This document shows, piece after piece, positions 35,666 through 47,639 of a stretch of DNA of 64,000 bases (positions are counted from its first letter, which is position 1; the number at the start of each line of letters is the position of its first letter). The DNA lies in assembly GCF_009905375.1 (NCBI RefSeq), contig NC_133657.1, positions 43,760,192 through 43,824,191 of the forward strand, in the 5' to 3' direction. Made by a program: the position numbers and the translations under genes. The stretch is from Apium graveolens (taxonomy: Eukaryota; Streptophyta; Magnoliopsida; Apiales; Apiaceae). The notes beneath the pieces were generated by a model, which was given only the letters and a program-made list of their open reading frames with translations, ran no database searches and was not told the DNA's origin.

Positions 35666-35673
35666 TATAAATA
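35666..35673 (+). promoter_or_regulatory. TATA box in LTR G
   Basis: TATAAATA about 130 bp upstream of the first predicted donor (35807), followed by a C run and CT-rich sequence. It is the best core-promoter candidate among the gypsy LTRs here. Confidence 0.5.
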
Positions 35674-35699
35674 CCCCCCCCCCCCCTCACCAAGCTCCC

Positions 35700-36877
35700 A
35701 TTCGGCTATTTTGAAGAAAAAAAGGGAATTGGAATTCAAAACTCCAAGCTCTAGTTCTTGTAAAATCACACAATTAATTCCCAAGCCTCCTAGCAACTAA
35801 ACTAAGGTAAGAAAAATATTTCATCTCTTTTTATCAAGGTTTGATGGGTGGAATAAATTGAAGAAATCCCTAGAGAATAGTGTGAATAGTAACCTCTCTT
35901 TGGTTTCTTGATTTCAATGGTGGTTTTAGGTTCTAAAAATCATACCAAGCACTTCAAGCCTCCACCATCCTCAAGAACACATCTCAAGCTTTCAAGAAAG
36001 GTAAAAATCTTTGGCCTAACTTTATTTAAGGTTCATGTTTAAGATCCATTTAGTGGGTGTTAGTAAACCTAGCTTACTAAGTGTTATTGATGAAATCTTG
36101 ATGATTAAGTTAAGTAGACTTAAGGTTGGTTGTTTTTGCCTCAAGAACATGATGTTCTTGAGAGGATTTTGTGTGTTAATGATGATATGATGATTGTTGG
36201 TGGTTGTGTTGATAGTTAAGGCGTAAACGAAACCCCGATCGTAAACGTAACTTTGTTAAAACCAACAAACCGTAACTTTAAGTTTCTGCAGAAGGTCCCG
36301 AAGTTGTAAACTGTAGATTCTTGAAAATTAACCTTTTTTTAAAATAGAAAATATTATAAGGATCGTTTAGGCGCTTGAATCGCTTGATTTCAATTTACAG
36401 ATCAAAAGTTATGGTCGTTTTAGTAAAAGTGATTTACGCGATAAAAACTGCTACGAATTACGAACTTTGAAAATATAAAGGATAGACTTAAATGTATTCA
36501 CAAATCTTAAAATATTTACAGAGAGTAAAATATTGAGTTTCCTAACTTTCATAAAAATTTCAAGTAAAAATAATGATTTCTCAATTTTATAAAAATGTCG
36601 GAGTCGAGACCGCGCGAGTAGAAACCGTAAGAATCTTTAAGCGGAGCCGACAACGATAATGAGAATGAACTCAAGATACTTAGGAAAATGAAGTGACCAT
36701 AAAGTGATTATGACTTAAAAGAAATGTTAAGGGTAGTATGAGTTCAGAGGGTGTATAATGAGTAGCACATGAGTACGAGTTACCATAAGTTAGGACGGAA
36801 CCTAACGAAATGAAATATGTTTATGGTTATAGATTTCCAAGCGGAACCTAGAGCATCCTCCACCTCGAGATACCCAG
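35700..36877 (+). other. Predicted leader exons in LTR G
   Basis: Exon 1 ends at 35806 before GTAAGAAAA. Exon 2 is 35930-36000 (71 nt) before GTAAAAATC. Exon 3 is 36833-36877, exactly 45 nt, after GGTTATAG and before GCAAGTTTAC. There is no ATG in these exons. The sequence differs a lot from A, D and E, yet the 45-nt length and the GC donor are kept. Inference from sequence only. Confidence 0.4.
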
Positions 36878-37132
36878 GCAAGTTTACAAACCCAACTCCA
36901 TTTTTACCGTTGTGTTGTGAAATTATTTTTTTACTATCATCGCTTAAATACCATGTTTGTCATGATACGTAGTTGTTGAATTTTCGCATAATATAGCGAT
37001 GTTGTACGATAAGTATATATCGTGAAATGTTATTTCGCTTTAAGGCGTGACGTATTATATAAGACCGAGAGTCGGTCGGGATTTAAGATAAAACCCGGGA
37101 ATCATTCCGGAGATATTATAGGGCAGATATAA

Positions 37133-39176
37133 TGTAATAACCCCAATTTTTGGGAAATTTTTGAAACCCTTATGAATAGTGTTTTTGCTGAATGAGAAAA
37201 CTTTTCATGCCACACTATGTAGGGGTTCTGATATGGATATTCTGAGATTTTATTAGTACTTTATATGGGATATAAGTGTATGTAAAGATCGTCAGAATCC
37301 AAATCCGAACACTTTGATTTTTCCCGGAAATTCACAAGATACGGAGAGAATTGAGTATAAGGTAACAGGATAAAAAGGATTTAAATTAAAGGATTATAGG
37401 AGAGGATCATAAAAGGAATATAATATATTGAGAAAGGTTAAGGGAACCTAAGTAATAAGATCCCGGGTATGATCCCTCAAACGATAAACGAGAACGAAAG
37501 ATAAGCGAACCGTAAAACAAATAAGTGATCAAGAGACAAGCTTGTACAAGAAGCCAGGGATTGTGACATCATCAAACCACAAGGTGTGGACAAGTGGGAG
37601 CATTATGACATGTGCAAGGTGACATAAGCATGACATGGGAAGGAAGGAGGTGTGGTGGCTTTGTAACCACACAAATTCAAGGGCAAGAAGGTAATTGACT
37701 AAAGCAAGCACAAAAACCAAGCAACCAAGCCAAGCAAATCATTTTTCATCAAAATCAAAAAGAAACCAAGGCATTGTTCTTCATGCTCTCGGCCAAAACA
37801 GAATCAGAACACTAAAACTGCTGTATCTCCTTCATTTCTCACTCAAATATTGTGTTCTATAGCTCATTGGAAAGGTATTGAGATGGCCTACAACTCTTGT
37901 TCACAAGTCTCGTCCAAATAATCATGGTAAGACCCTCATTTTTACAGTTCTTTAAATCGGACTTTTAGAAACTTCAAAGCCTAACTTTGTGTTCTTGATT
38001 TTTTTTTGGAAAGATCAAGCTTGTAGGAGGCTCCCTAAGGCTTCCTAGCAACTTAACACCTCCCAAGGAAGGTATAAACTTTAAACCCTAGCCTTTACTT
38101 TATTTGTTAGTAAGTTTAATGGTTGGTGTTGTGAAATGAGAAGCATGGATTGTGATTATTAGTAGTTTGGTTTGATTTGGAAGTGTTTTAGTAATTGAAG
38201 CTTGATTATAGTTCATAGATCTTGATTGTGGTTGTTTGAGTTGAAAACCTTGGAGATTATGGACTGATGTGGTATGGTTTAGGTGAAGTTTTGTTGTATT
38301 GATGGTTATGAATTGGTTGGTGGTTAATTGGAGTAGTTTAAACATTGGTAATCGCGTAAACATAGCCGTCGTAACGTCCGATTTTCTTTGGACTGTTTTT
38401 GTGCATAACATTAGGACCCGAGAACCCCCTGCTAGATTATGACCACTGCTATGTTTAGATAGCTCATGTTACGAGCTTCGTTTTGATATGTAGTTCGTTC
38501 GATTCCGATGCACGGTTTAGGAGAAACAACCGTTTCAAGTAACGGCGTTTCGCGAACGAAACTTTTCCCCTCGCCTTACTTTGAAACATAGGTTAAAGAC
38601 CAAAAAGGGTTAATTAATGTATGAAACATTTATGGTAAGTGTGTTAGGCAGTTGGTAAGACACTCGCGAAGGAATCGCCTTAAAACTCGTAAAGGTTAAA
38701 TTATTAAAAATGGTGGAGCCGAGGGTACTCGAGTGACTTAAGAGAATCAGTAAGCGCAAAACAAGCGTTAGAGTCTAAGTTAGTTAAAGTATAGATTTAC
38801 AAGTGACTTTGGTTTAATTCCAACTTACTTGTTGTTTATAGGTTACCAGACTCGTCCCGAGCCATTCGTAACCCCCAGTCGCTCAGGCAAGTTTTCTACC
38901 CGTTATACTGTTGTTGTGATGTAAATATATGTATATGCATTATCTTGTGATATTGCATGATTGTTATTAGCAAATTTTGCGATATATTGGAGCATGCTAA
39001 TATGGTATATATGCATGTCTGTTTCGTAATCTGGTTATCTATCTGTTGATTTCAATGCTTATAGTTGCATAATACATATGCTAGAAATAAGCAAGTAGTT
39101 GCGTATACCCTTAGTATAGGGGATAAAAGGTGAACATATTTCTAAACCGGGAGTCGATGTTCCCGAGTATATATAT

Positions 39177-39208
<32 letters not shown>

Positions 39209-41415
39209 GGATATAGTTTTTAAAACTATTAATCGAATAAGGTTTATTCGATAACTTTAACTTTATTTTATTATTGAATATTATTTCAAATATTATTCGA
39301 AGGCGTATGACTCCTTTACATTATTTATTGAATATTATTTGAATATTCATTTGAGGATGTATGACTCCTTTATTTTATTTAATGAATATTATTTATAATA
39401 TTCATTCGAGGTATTATGACTCAGCTTATTTTATTTATTGAATATTATTTGAATATTCATTTGAGGATCTATGACTCCGATTATTTGCTGAGATATATTC
39501 TTTATTTTATTAAAGAATAAGGTGTGGATAATCAAACTTATTTTTGATTATTCAAATAAAGATATTACTTTCGTATAAGTATATCTTTGATTATTTGCTA
39601 TTCATTTCAAGTATAAGTTTTAATACTTCTACTTCAATTATTTTATAAAGATTATCTTTTATGGGAATATTATTTAAATAATAATATTCAGACATTTTCT
39701 AAATATTCTGGGGACTGATTTACTTCATTAAATCAGTTTTACTCCAAACACTCTTTAAAGTGTTTTCGAGTCTTTAAAATGATTTTCAAAAGTTAGAGCG
39801 GATCCCAAAACTATTTTTATATTTAAGATCTTCCTTTTAAAAAGGGGATTTAAATACTCGCTCAAAACCTGGGGGATCCGGCTCGATGGTGTGTTTTATA
39901 TTCGCAACAAGGTTGCTGTCTTGGTAAAAGAGTTTTTGATTACTTACCCAATATTCGGGAAGTAAAATTCTTGGAACAAGTTAATCCATTAACAGGCATC
40001 GCCTGGGAAATATCGGTGAGTTTTCCTTTCCAACTAGGTACGACTTCTTGGTGGAGCCGTATCAACAAGTTTCTACTTGGGGAAAGGGGGAAACGAGCTT
40101 TACGTTTCAGAGTCATGGATTTCATCTGAACTAGGAGTGGCGTAAGTGGTCGAGTAGCGCCGGCCCAGCCTTATTATATTGGCCCAAATGGCCTGGAAGT
40201 TCCGCTAAGGCGGTCCATTCCTTAGGAGTTCAGTGTTCGGTTGACAAGTAAATCCGACAGGTTCTCCTCTACATGTAGAAAATGGTGGGGTTGTACTACT
40301 ACGACTGATCATCGTAAGTGGTCTTCCTGGCGCGGTAAACTCCCGTAATGAGTTCATCATCCAATTGGATATTTCTGCAACACTACCCAAAGCACTTCGA
40401 TAGAAAGGCTACGGTTGGGCGATTGTTGAGTGTTGGCAGGGTCAAGTTTTCAAAATAATGTTTGCATCAAATGAAGTATCTCATAACTTCATTTTATTTT
40501 GATGATATTTTAAAGGTTGAATCTATTCAAGTATTATCTTGTAGTCTCGTCTATGTGATGAACTTTTGAAACTGATTATAACTTGAACGGTGGTAGTTCA
40601 AGTAGTATTGGGAAAGATATAAGTATATTGGGGTATTTGGTAACCTCATCTTTTAAACTTATATCTATTTAATAATTGTCTTATGTATGATAAAGATTTT
40701 CAGAAAAACGTTGAGACAAGGTTAGATATATGAGATCACCTTGCAACGATATTTTTTTCATACAGTTACACACTAGGACTTTGTGTATATTATGCATGGA
40801 AGAGGACTTCCAATATTTTGAAAAGTATATATGTATATATACTGAATATTTTGCGACTTCATCGCATTAAGTTATCAACTTGGTTCATTTCTTTTGACCA
40901 AGACTTTCATGAGTATTATGAGTAGGCTCATATATTGTAAATCATTATACATATTATTTTGGTGGGCTTGCTGCTCACCCTTGCTTTCTTCTTTCATCAC
41001 ACAACAACAGTTAGGAAAGATGGCCAGACTCCAGCAGACCCAGCGCAAGCGCGTGGGAAGCGTCCCGCGTCTTCCCGTTGATGTTGTAGCTGCTATAGCT
41101 GCAGAGGTAGATCTATTGTAGATCAGACCATCTACTTTTGAGAATCAATTATGTATAATTATAACTTGTGGCAGATAATGGCAATTAACTGTAAATTTAT
41201 CAAGTAATCATTTTGGGTTGTAATAACTTTTAAATTGTGGATTCAAAGACTTGTACTTATTTAAATTTCATCTCTGAGACTATAACGTGTGGTGTGTGTG
41301 TTTATTGTGGGGTCACAGTACAGAGTAGTTGAGTAATTATTAAGATTGGGTGTTATTAAGGGAAATGGAACTCGTGACGACCCGGATCCCCGACCCCGGA
41401 TCTGGGGGTGTTACA
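37133..41415 (+). repeat. 5' LTR of element D
   Basis: 4283 bp, TGTAATAACCCC to GGGGGTGTTACA. Predicted exon borders: donor 37927 (ATG then GTAAGACC), exon 38014-38071 (58 nt), exon 38842-38886 (45 nt, GC donor), acceptor at 41010. Two blocks (about 37740-38340 and 39930-40490) do not match E, so the LTR is mosaic. Exon 1 contains ATGs, unlike A, E and G. An AT microsatellite lies near 39166-39210 and about four 56-bp units at about 39290-39482. Confidence 0.93.
41020..41121 (+). CDS. LTR small ORF (D, 5' LTR)
   Basis: 33 codons starting MARLQQTQRKRVGSVPRLPV, in the context AAAGATGGCC, nine bases after a CAACAACAG acceptor-like site. Compared with A, Gln replaces the Lys4-like residue and Arg the Ser10-like residue. 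The same frame is open upstream to 40894, giving 75 codons if an upstream ATG were used on unspliced RNA. Confidence 0.4.
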   Translation: MARLQQTQRKRVGSVPRLPVDVVAAIAAEVDLL

Positions 41416-41419
41416 GAAA

Positions 41420-41433
41420 TGGTATCAGAGCCA
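41420..41433 (+). other. Primer binding site, tRNA-iMet (D)
   Basis: TGGTATCAGAGCCA, a 14-base match to the initiator tRNA-Met 3' end, four bases after the LTR. Confidence 0.95.
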
Positions 41434-41587
41434 AGCGTTATAAACCTCAGAGATGATGGGACGTTAAGATAATAAGTTCACTAAGATAATAAGAACTCTT
41501 GCCAAGTTCATAGTCGGACTACCTAACGTAGTACTGACAGTTAAAACCCTTATGGGAACCCTTATAAATGTAGCGATAGAAGCGTAG

Positions 41588-41809
41588 TTCGTTATCGTAT
41601 ATGGTAGCGGGACTCCGAACCCTGAAGTTGAGGAACATCAACGCGATGATGTTTTATTACTAATTGGAGATCAGATTGTGGATCCAATAGAGCGTCCTAA
41701 CGCAGGACCGGATGATGTTGATATTGAGGATGTAGCGGTTGAGGATGTTGTCCTAGAAGGGATAGTTGCTGAGGAGGATCCCATGGAGGATCCTGACGAG
41801 ATTGGATAA
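41588..41809 (+). pseudogene. Fossil acidic leader ORF (D)
   Basis: An open frame of 73 codons without an ATG start. It is rich in Asp and Glu (GPDDVDIEDVAVEDVVLEG) and ends in TAA. It corresponds in place to the acidic ORF of A but shows no clear residue alignment to it. Confidence 0.5.
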
Positions 41810-41844
41810 AGGACCACTGATGAATTGATGACCCTGGTTGGGTC

Positions 41845-42687
41845 GACTACCAGAGGTAGGATTGGCCGGTCACTACCAGAGGTTCGTTCAAGTTTGTAAA
41901 GATAGTAGCCCCTTTAACGCGGCTTACTCGTAAGACTGAGAAGTTCGAATGGACAGAGAAATGCGAGAACAACTTTTAAGAACCGAAGCAAAGGTTGGTG
42001 ACGTTCCCTGTGTTGGCGTTGCCGGATGGAAAATGAGATTTTGTGAAATGTAGTGACGCTTCGCATAAGGAATTAGGGTGCTTCTTATACAGCACAACAA
42101 GGTAATCGCGTATGCGTCAAGATAATTAAGGGAATATAAAATTCGATATCCCTACCCATGAGCTTGGGCTCGTGGCAATAGTTTTTCCCTAAAAATTGGA
42201 GGCACTACTTGTATGGAGAGAAGTGCAAGATTTACACAAACCATAGGAGCTCTAGTACCTTTTTACGTAGAAAGAGCTCAACATACGCCAGAGGAGGCGG
42301 TTAGAGCTAATCAAGAGTTATGAGTGGGAGATTCTCTATCATTCGGGGAAAGCCAATGTGGTGGCTGATGCCATTAGTAAAAAGGAGGGACTCAAGATGA
42401 TAATGTCTTTGGGAGAGTTGATAAGAGATTTTGAGAAAATGGAAATAGTAGTGAAGGTAACCGGAGCCGGTACCGAAAAGCTGTTTGAGATTGCAATAGA
42501 GACCGAATTATTGGAAAAGAGCATATTGTGCCAGAAAAAGGTGATGAATGAAGGCAGAGAGCCAACAAATAAATATGAGATTAATACTGAGAAAGATGAT
42601 AAGGGAATAATGAGGTATTCCTATAGAATTTGGGTTCCGAAAGTTCAAGAGCTTAAGGATGAGAACTTAGATGAGAGCCATAGTTGA
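41845..42687 (+). pseudogene. Transposed RT/RNase H-linker segment (D)
   Basis: It begins within the RT thumb (GLAGHYQRFVQ), passes through RNase H with stops and frameshifts, and then reads cleanly for 109 codons through the linker (42358-42687: [34 protein letters not shown]). Immediately after the linker the gag start follows (GIGFRANPE). A separate, more decayed RT/RNase H exists in the normal place (about 44210-44750). So this is an extra copy upstream of gag, better preserved than the resident one. Confidence 0.85.
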
Positions 42688-45600
42688 GGAATAGGATTTA
42701 GGGCAAACCCAGAGTGTGATAGTCAGGGAGGTTGCCATCAAGAAAGAAAGAACCCATAACATAATAGAGTGGAAAACATGGTTTTTAATGTATAAGATAA
42801 CCCCGATTATGGGAGAAGGTTGAAACATTTCATACTAAGGAAACAGAAAGTCGAGTAAGGAAAGGAGACCCGAGACGGTACTCCTATATGGCAATTTATG
42901 GACCTGTCTAGACAGAACTTAGACTATTATCCCCAACCACCACCCTGAGGGGACAATGCGGCAGGAAATTCTTTCATGACCTTTAAATCGTTAAGCTCTC
43001 AGTGTTCCAAGGAACAGGTTGACCTAGTCGAGGCAAGAGCCTGGCTAAAGGACATATAGGAATCATTTGAGATTCTAAATGATTGACGAATCACAAAACA
43101 CTGTTTTTATCACTCACCCTCCTAAGAGAGAGACCACCTGCTGGTGAAAGGCCAAGGAAGGCACGGAGCAAGAGATTATAATAAACTGATTAAAGTTCAG
43201 CCAATTGTTTTCGGGAAAGTAATTCCCAAGGTTATGGAATAGTGTAAAAGCTTAAGAGCCAGAACAAAGGCAGACGAGTATGATGAATTATGAATCTAAG
43301 TTGTAAAAGTTATCAAGATTCGTTCTGAAGACACGAATCCAGAATGACGGGATGTTTGAAATCAATGCTTATGTTGTGTTGGTTCATGAAATAACGATAA
43401 GAGAAAGGAATATAAAGGCAAGAGAGTTTGAGGAATGATAAGGGAGTTGGGTATGAGGAAACCCTAAAGACTCGTAGAAATAGAAATAGAAAAGTAGGTA
43501 ATCGTCCGGATGAGAGTGATTCACCATGAGTTAAATTGATGGTTGAAGGTATAAGAGATACATATATTTTATCCCCTGTAAGTTGGGAAAATTCGAGGAA
43601 ACCTTGAGATAATTCGAAGGATAAATAATGAGACGCGGATAGACTGAGGAGACAAGAAAGTAAGAAATTAAGAAAATTGGGTGAAGGAAGTGACCTTCAA
43701 GAAGGTAAAGTGTAAGACCGGTGGCATGATACCCAGAAAGGGAGACGCCAGATATGAAAGATATCCCAACATTGAGATGACTGTTGAGATAAACAACAAA
43801 AGTAAATAAGGAATTATTAAGAAGAAGTTCACGTTGAACATGACCAATATCTTCCAGAACATCCATGTTATCATTACCAAATCAAGAAAGAAAAGTGGAT
43901 GACCATTGTTATCTTTTGGAGGCCATATGGATTGACCTCAATTTGAATAAGGATGCTATTATGAAGTTAGGTATAGACTATCGAGGTGGGAATGATTGAA
44001 TAAGACACCCTTATCAGGGATATATGACTTGATTTATCCATGGAAGGATGCAGGTACCTTTTAAAGGTGGAATTAAGGATAGAACATCGGTAACTTAAAA
44101 TGAATCCTAGGGGAATGAATAAAGGTTGGCATTTCACCCTTAATAGGGACAGTATGAGTTTTGACAGAATGATTGGGAAAGGGTTAAGGTAACAACAACC
44201 TTTAAGAATCAGTGGAGAAATTTTTCAGAAGTATATAGACAATGATTCTGGTATTAATAAATGGTATCTTGATATGCCCTGTATCTAGGGAATACAGGAG
44301 GAACATTTGAAGGATAACCTTAGAGGTTTTACAAGGAGAAAGGTAATATTCAAAATTCTCAAGAATAGAAATGTTGATAAAGAAAATATGACGTAATTAT
44401 AATGTTGCCAAGTAGGGCACGTGTTAAACCACGAGAAACTATGGATCGAACCAGTAATGGTCGAAATTGTTCAGGGCAATTAGGACTTAAGATAAAAGAT
44501 GTTCTAAGTATGATTAAGAGTCAGTCTTGACAGTGATTAGCCTCTAAAGATTGAGGCAATAACTTATGGAAAAATGGTGATATTTTTTTTATTTACTCAT
44601 CAGATATTAAAGAAAAGCATTTTCACATAAGCTGTGATTGAAATAAGGTAGAAAATTTATTTGGAGGTGGTTAAAATGACATTGACTGTAAGGAACTATT
44701 ACTACCAGGAAAGGCCAAAGAGGTGGCCGACACTTTAACGGTAAAAGGATAATTGTAGGCGCTTGTGCCAAAGGATACAGTGATGATGGTTAAAAGCTGA
44801 AGGTTGTATTATGGTTTGGAAGATTGACATTCCTTCTGATGACTGTGCAATACCCAGCCGTAATAGTAGTTAGTAAAGGTTTAATTCGTGTAATCGCCAT
44901 GAGTGGGCTATCTATCTCAGAAGATACTATCTTGAGATAAGCCAGGACCATATTTCAAAAAGGACTAAACAAACCTTTGAGTTAAGTCTTCTATTGAAGT
45001 CATATGATTAAGAATGGTATTAACCTGCTATCGTTGCTTTGAGCGAAACTCTTCTGCAAATTTTATCTGCTTCATGTCATGTATGTATGTCAGAATCAGG
45101 AGTGTACTCCATGAATCATGAATGGTGATTATGTTACCTCCTTAGAAGGATTTGATACGACATGTATGGACTCCGTATGGTTAGCTATTAAGATTTCATG
45201 GAAAGTGAATGATGACAGTGGGTCAGTGGTGGACCATAGTAAGGCAGCAATGATTCTGCGAGTAACGAGCTGATTACAATCGTGAGAGTTGTATTGGAAT
45301 GGATGTTGAGATTGAGTACCACTAATCGGGTCGTGGTAGTGTATAAGTTATCATTGATAGACTAATTAAGTAGAGTATCTACCTAGTGAATATTTATTCT
45401 TTCTTATCAATAGAGAGTCGTATTATTATACGAAGAAGGTTGCGGTATAGAAATGGGTTCTAGTAACGATGAGGTCTAGAATGAGATCCCAGATTCGATT
45501 TTCGATGTCGAGGGAGTTTCAAAGGTGATTGTGTATAAGCTCAAGGAAGAGCATGGGTCCATAGAATGATGAACGGAATAGAAATATTTAGGCATGGGAA

Positions 45601-46930
45601 ATACGATGCTATAATACTTGATGTTGATATAAATACATATATGTTTTGTTCTCCTTTGACAAACCTCTATAGTTCAGAGGTAGATTCCAAGCCAGATATT
45701 TTGTGGCAGTATATTTTTTTTTCATATATACAATTCTCTTCAGTTCGTTCTTTTCTCTTCTTTTCATTTCATGTAAGCTGAGAAGAACAACCCTTCCAGA
45801 AAGGGGAGGTATTGCCGAATGACTATCTATCTGTGTGATAGAAGCCTAGTAGGATACCAGCTATTGTTTAATTGCTTGTCAAGTACTAAAGGCTGGCCAC
45901 CTTCTGTACTAACTATGCGATATAACAAGTGTTCATGATCTTAGTGATCTCTCAACAAATTCCTTTACTTCTATTTGATTGATCAAATTTTGGAAAATAG
46001 AAGCAACTGAAAAAGGAGTAATAAAGTGGTGGTAGTATGCGGAATGGGAACACATTCGTGATACTAAGGTTGACGTGGTTATTAAAAGGTTATAGAACGC
46101 TAACGAGCAAAAGTATAACCAGTATAATATTAGGAACGGAAGGTAGTAGCGATTACGAACTGGAAAAGAATGGGTTTTGAGAAGCAGAAGCTCTAATGTT
46201 AAAAGCAATAATGAGAGTCTGTGCAATAGACTTGAAAGAATTTGGAATGATCACTTAATTCGGATTGAGTTATCTTACGACAATAGATCATATGTCATTA
46301 TCGAGATGTCGCCTTATGAGATCATTGAGGGAAGACAATGTCGATCTCCCTTATGTTAGGATGAAGTTGTAGAGCGCAAGATGCTCGGACCCGCAGTAGT
46401 CCAAAGGACCAAGGATATGATAGATCTAATCAGAGGACGGCTGGTAGTAGCCCAAGATGGTCATGATAAGTATGTTGATTTGACACGAAAGGATAAAGAG
46501 TATGAAATAGGGGACCTATTAATGTTATAGGTATCCCTTGGAAAGGATTGATGAGGTTCGGAAAGAAAGGAAAGCTAAGTCTACAATTTGTTGGACCCTT
46601 GGATATATTAAGACGTTTGGGAAGTTAGCATATGAGCTAGCCCTACCCCCGAACCTGTAGCAAGTTCATAACGTGTTCCACGTATCAATGTTATGGAAGT
46701 GTAATTCGGATGCCAGACAAATAGGGGCATATGAGCGCATAGACATGCAACCAGACGTAACCTATATGGAGCAACCAGGAAGGGTATAGAGTAAAAAGGA
46801 ACGAGTGCTTAGGAGAAGGGTTATCAAACTAGTAAGAGTTTGATGGTAGAACCACAATGTGGGAAAATTTACTCGAGAGTTAGAAAGTGCAATGCTAAGA
46901 GAGTATCCCTATTCACTTTCTATCTGATTC
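42688..46930 (+). pseudogene. Decayed gag-pol remnant of element D
   Basis: gag N-terminus and capsid remnants cover about 42688-43340. A zinc-knuckle relic may lie near 43710-43750. RT catalytic region relics are near 44222-44280 and the RNase H end motif (DIDCKELLLPGKAKEVADTL) near 44680-44740. Integrase relics include IDRLIK then stop (about 45353), DPRFDF (about 45485) and the region from 46190 on, with CRSPL at 46340-46360 and LGPAVVQRTKD at about 46385. A chromodomain relic ends near 46926. Every part has stops or frameshifts; no protein can be made. E and B share most of this damage. Confidence 0.8.
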
Positions 46931-46947
46931 CGGGATGGAATCCTTTT

Positions 46948-46960
46948 AAGGAGGGGAGAC
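46948..46960 (+). other. Polypurine tract, element D
   Basis: aaggaggggagac directly before the 3' LTR start TGTAATAACC. Confidence 0.93.
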
Positions 46961-47114
46961 TGTAATAACCCCAATTTTTGGGAAATTTTTGAAACCCTTA
47001 TGAATAGTGTTTTTGCTGAATGAGAAAACTTTTCATGCCACACTATGTAGGGGTTCTGATATGGATATTCTAAGATTTTATTAGTACTTTATATGGGATA
47101 TAAGTGTATGTAAA
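46961..47114 (+). repeat. Element D 3' LTR, first part
   Basis: The first 154 bp of the LTR, with one difference (G to A) from 37133-37286, before element E. It continues at 61228. Confidence 0.95.
47110..47114 (+). repeat. Target-site duplication, left copy, element E
   Basis: gtaaa before E, repeated at 61228-61232. The uninterrupted D LTR reads tgtatgtaaagatcgtc at 37278-37294. Confidence 0.95.
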
Positions 47115-47639
47115 TGTAATAACCCCAATTTTTTTGGAAATTTTTGAAACCCTTATGAATAGTGTTTTTGCTGAATGAGAAAACTGTTCATGCCTCGCTA
47201 TGTAGGGGTTCTGTTATTGATCTTATGGGATATTATTAGTACTCTATGAAGTATATAAGTGTATGTAAAGATCGTCAGAATCCAATTCCGAACACTTTGG
47301 TTTTTCCCGGAAATCCACAAGATACGGAGAGAATTGAGTATAAGGTAACAGGATAAAAAGGATTTAAATTAAAGGATTATAATAGAGGATCATAAAAAGG
47401 AATATAATGTATTGAGAAAGGTTAAGGGAACCTAAGTAATAAGATCCCGGGTATGATCCTCAAACGATAAACAAGAACGAAAGATAAGCGAACCGTAAAA
47501 CAAATAAGTGACCAAGAGACAAGCTTGTACAAGAAGCCAGGGACTGTGACATCATCAAACCACAAGGTGTGGACAAGTGGGAGCATTATGACATGTGCAA
47601 GGTGACATAAGCATGACATGGGAAGGAAGGAGGTGTGGT

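Larger units (their letters stand above)
34999..37132 (+). mobile_element. 5' part of a diverged gypsy LTR (G)
   Basis: It starts TGTAATAACTCGAATTTTTG, a clear relative of the D/E LTR start, and runs 2.13 kb until element D interrupts it. A TATA box, a run of 13 C (35674-35686) and the predicted leader exons are present. The rest lies beyond D, outside the window. It inserted into copia element H; the left flank is tcaat. Confidence 0.75.

Noticed and set aside
35674..35686. Run of 13 C
   Set aside because: Simple homopolymer downstream of a TATA box; no sign of a G-quadruplex pattern with separated runs.
38100..38411. 103-codon minus-strand ORF, also at 62045-62356
   Set aside because: A chance frame in D's private LTR block, present in both LTRs of D only; no motif.
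39940..40390. Two minus-strand ORFs of 61 codons in D's LTR
   Set aside because: Short, GC-richer than the surroundings but without recognisable motifs; the block is LTR sequence specific to D.
41420..41433. Possible tRNA gene because of the initiator-tRNA match
   Set aside because: Only the 3' terminal complement is present and it sits at the LTR edge, so it is a primer binding site.
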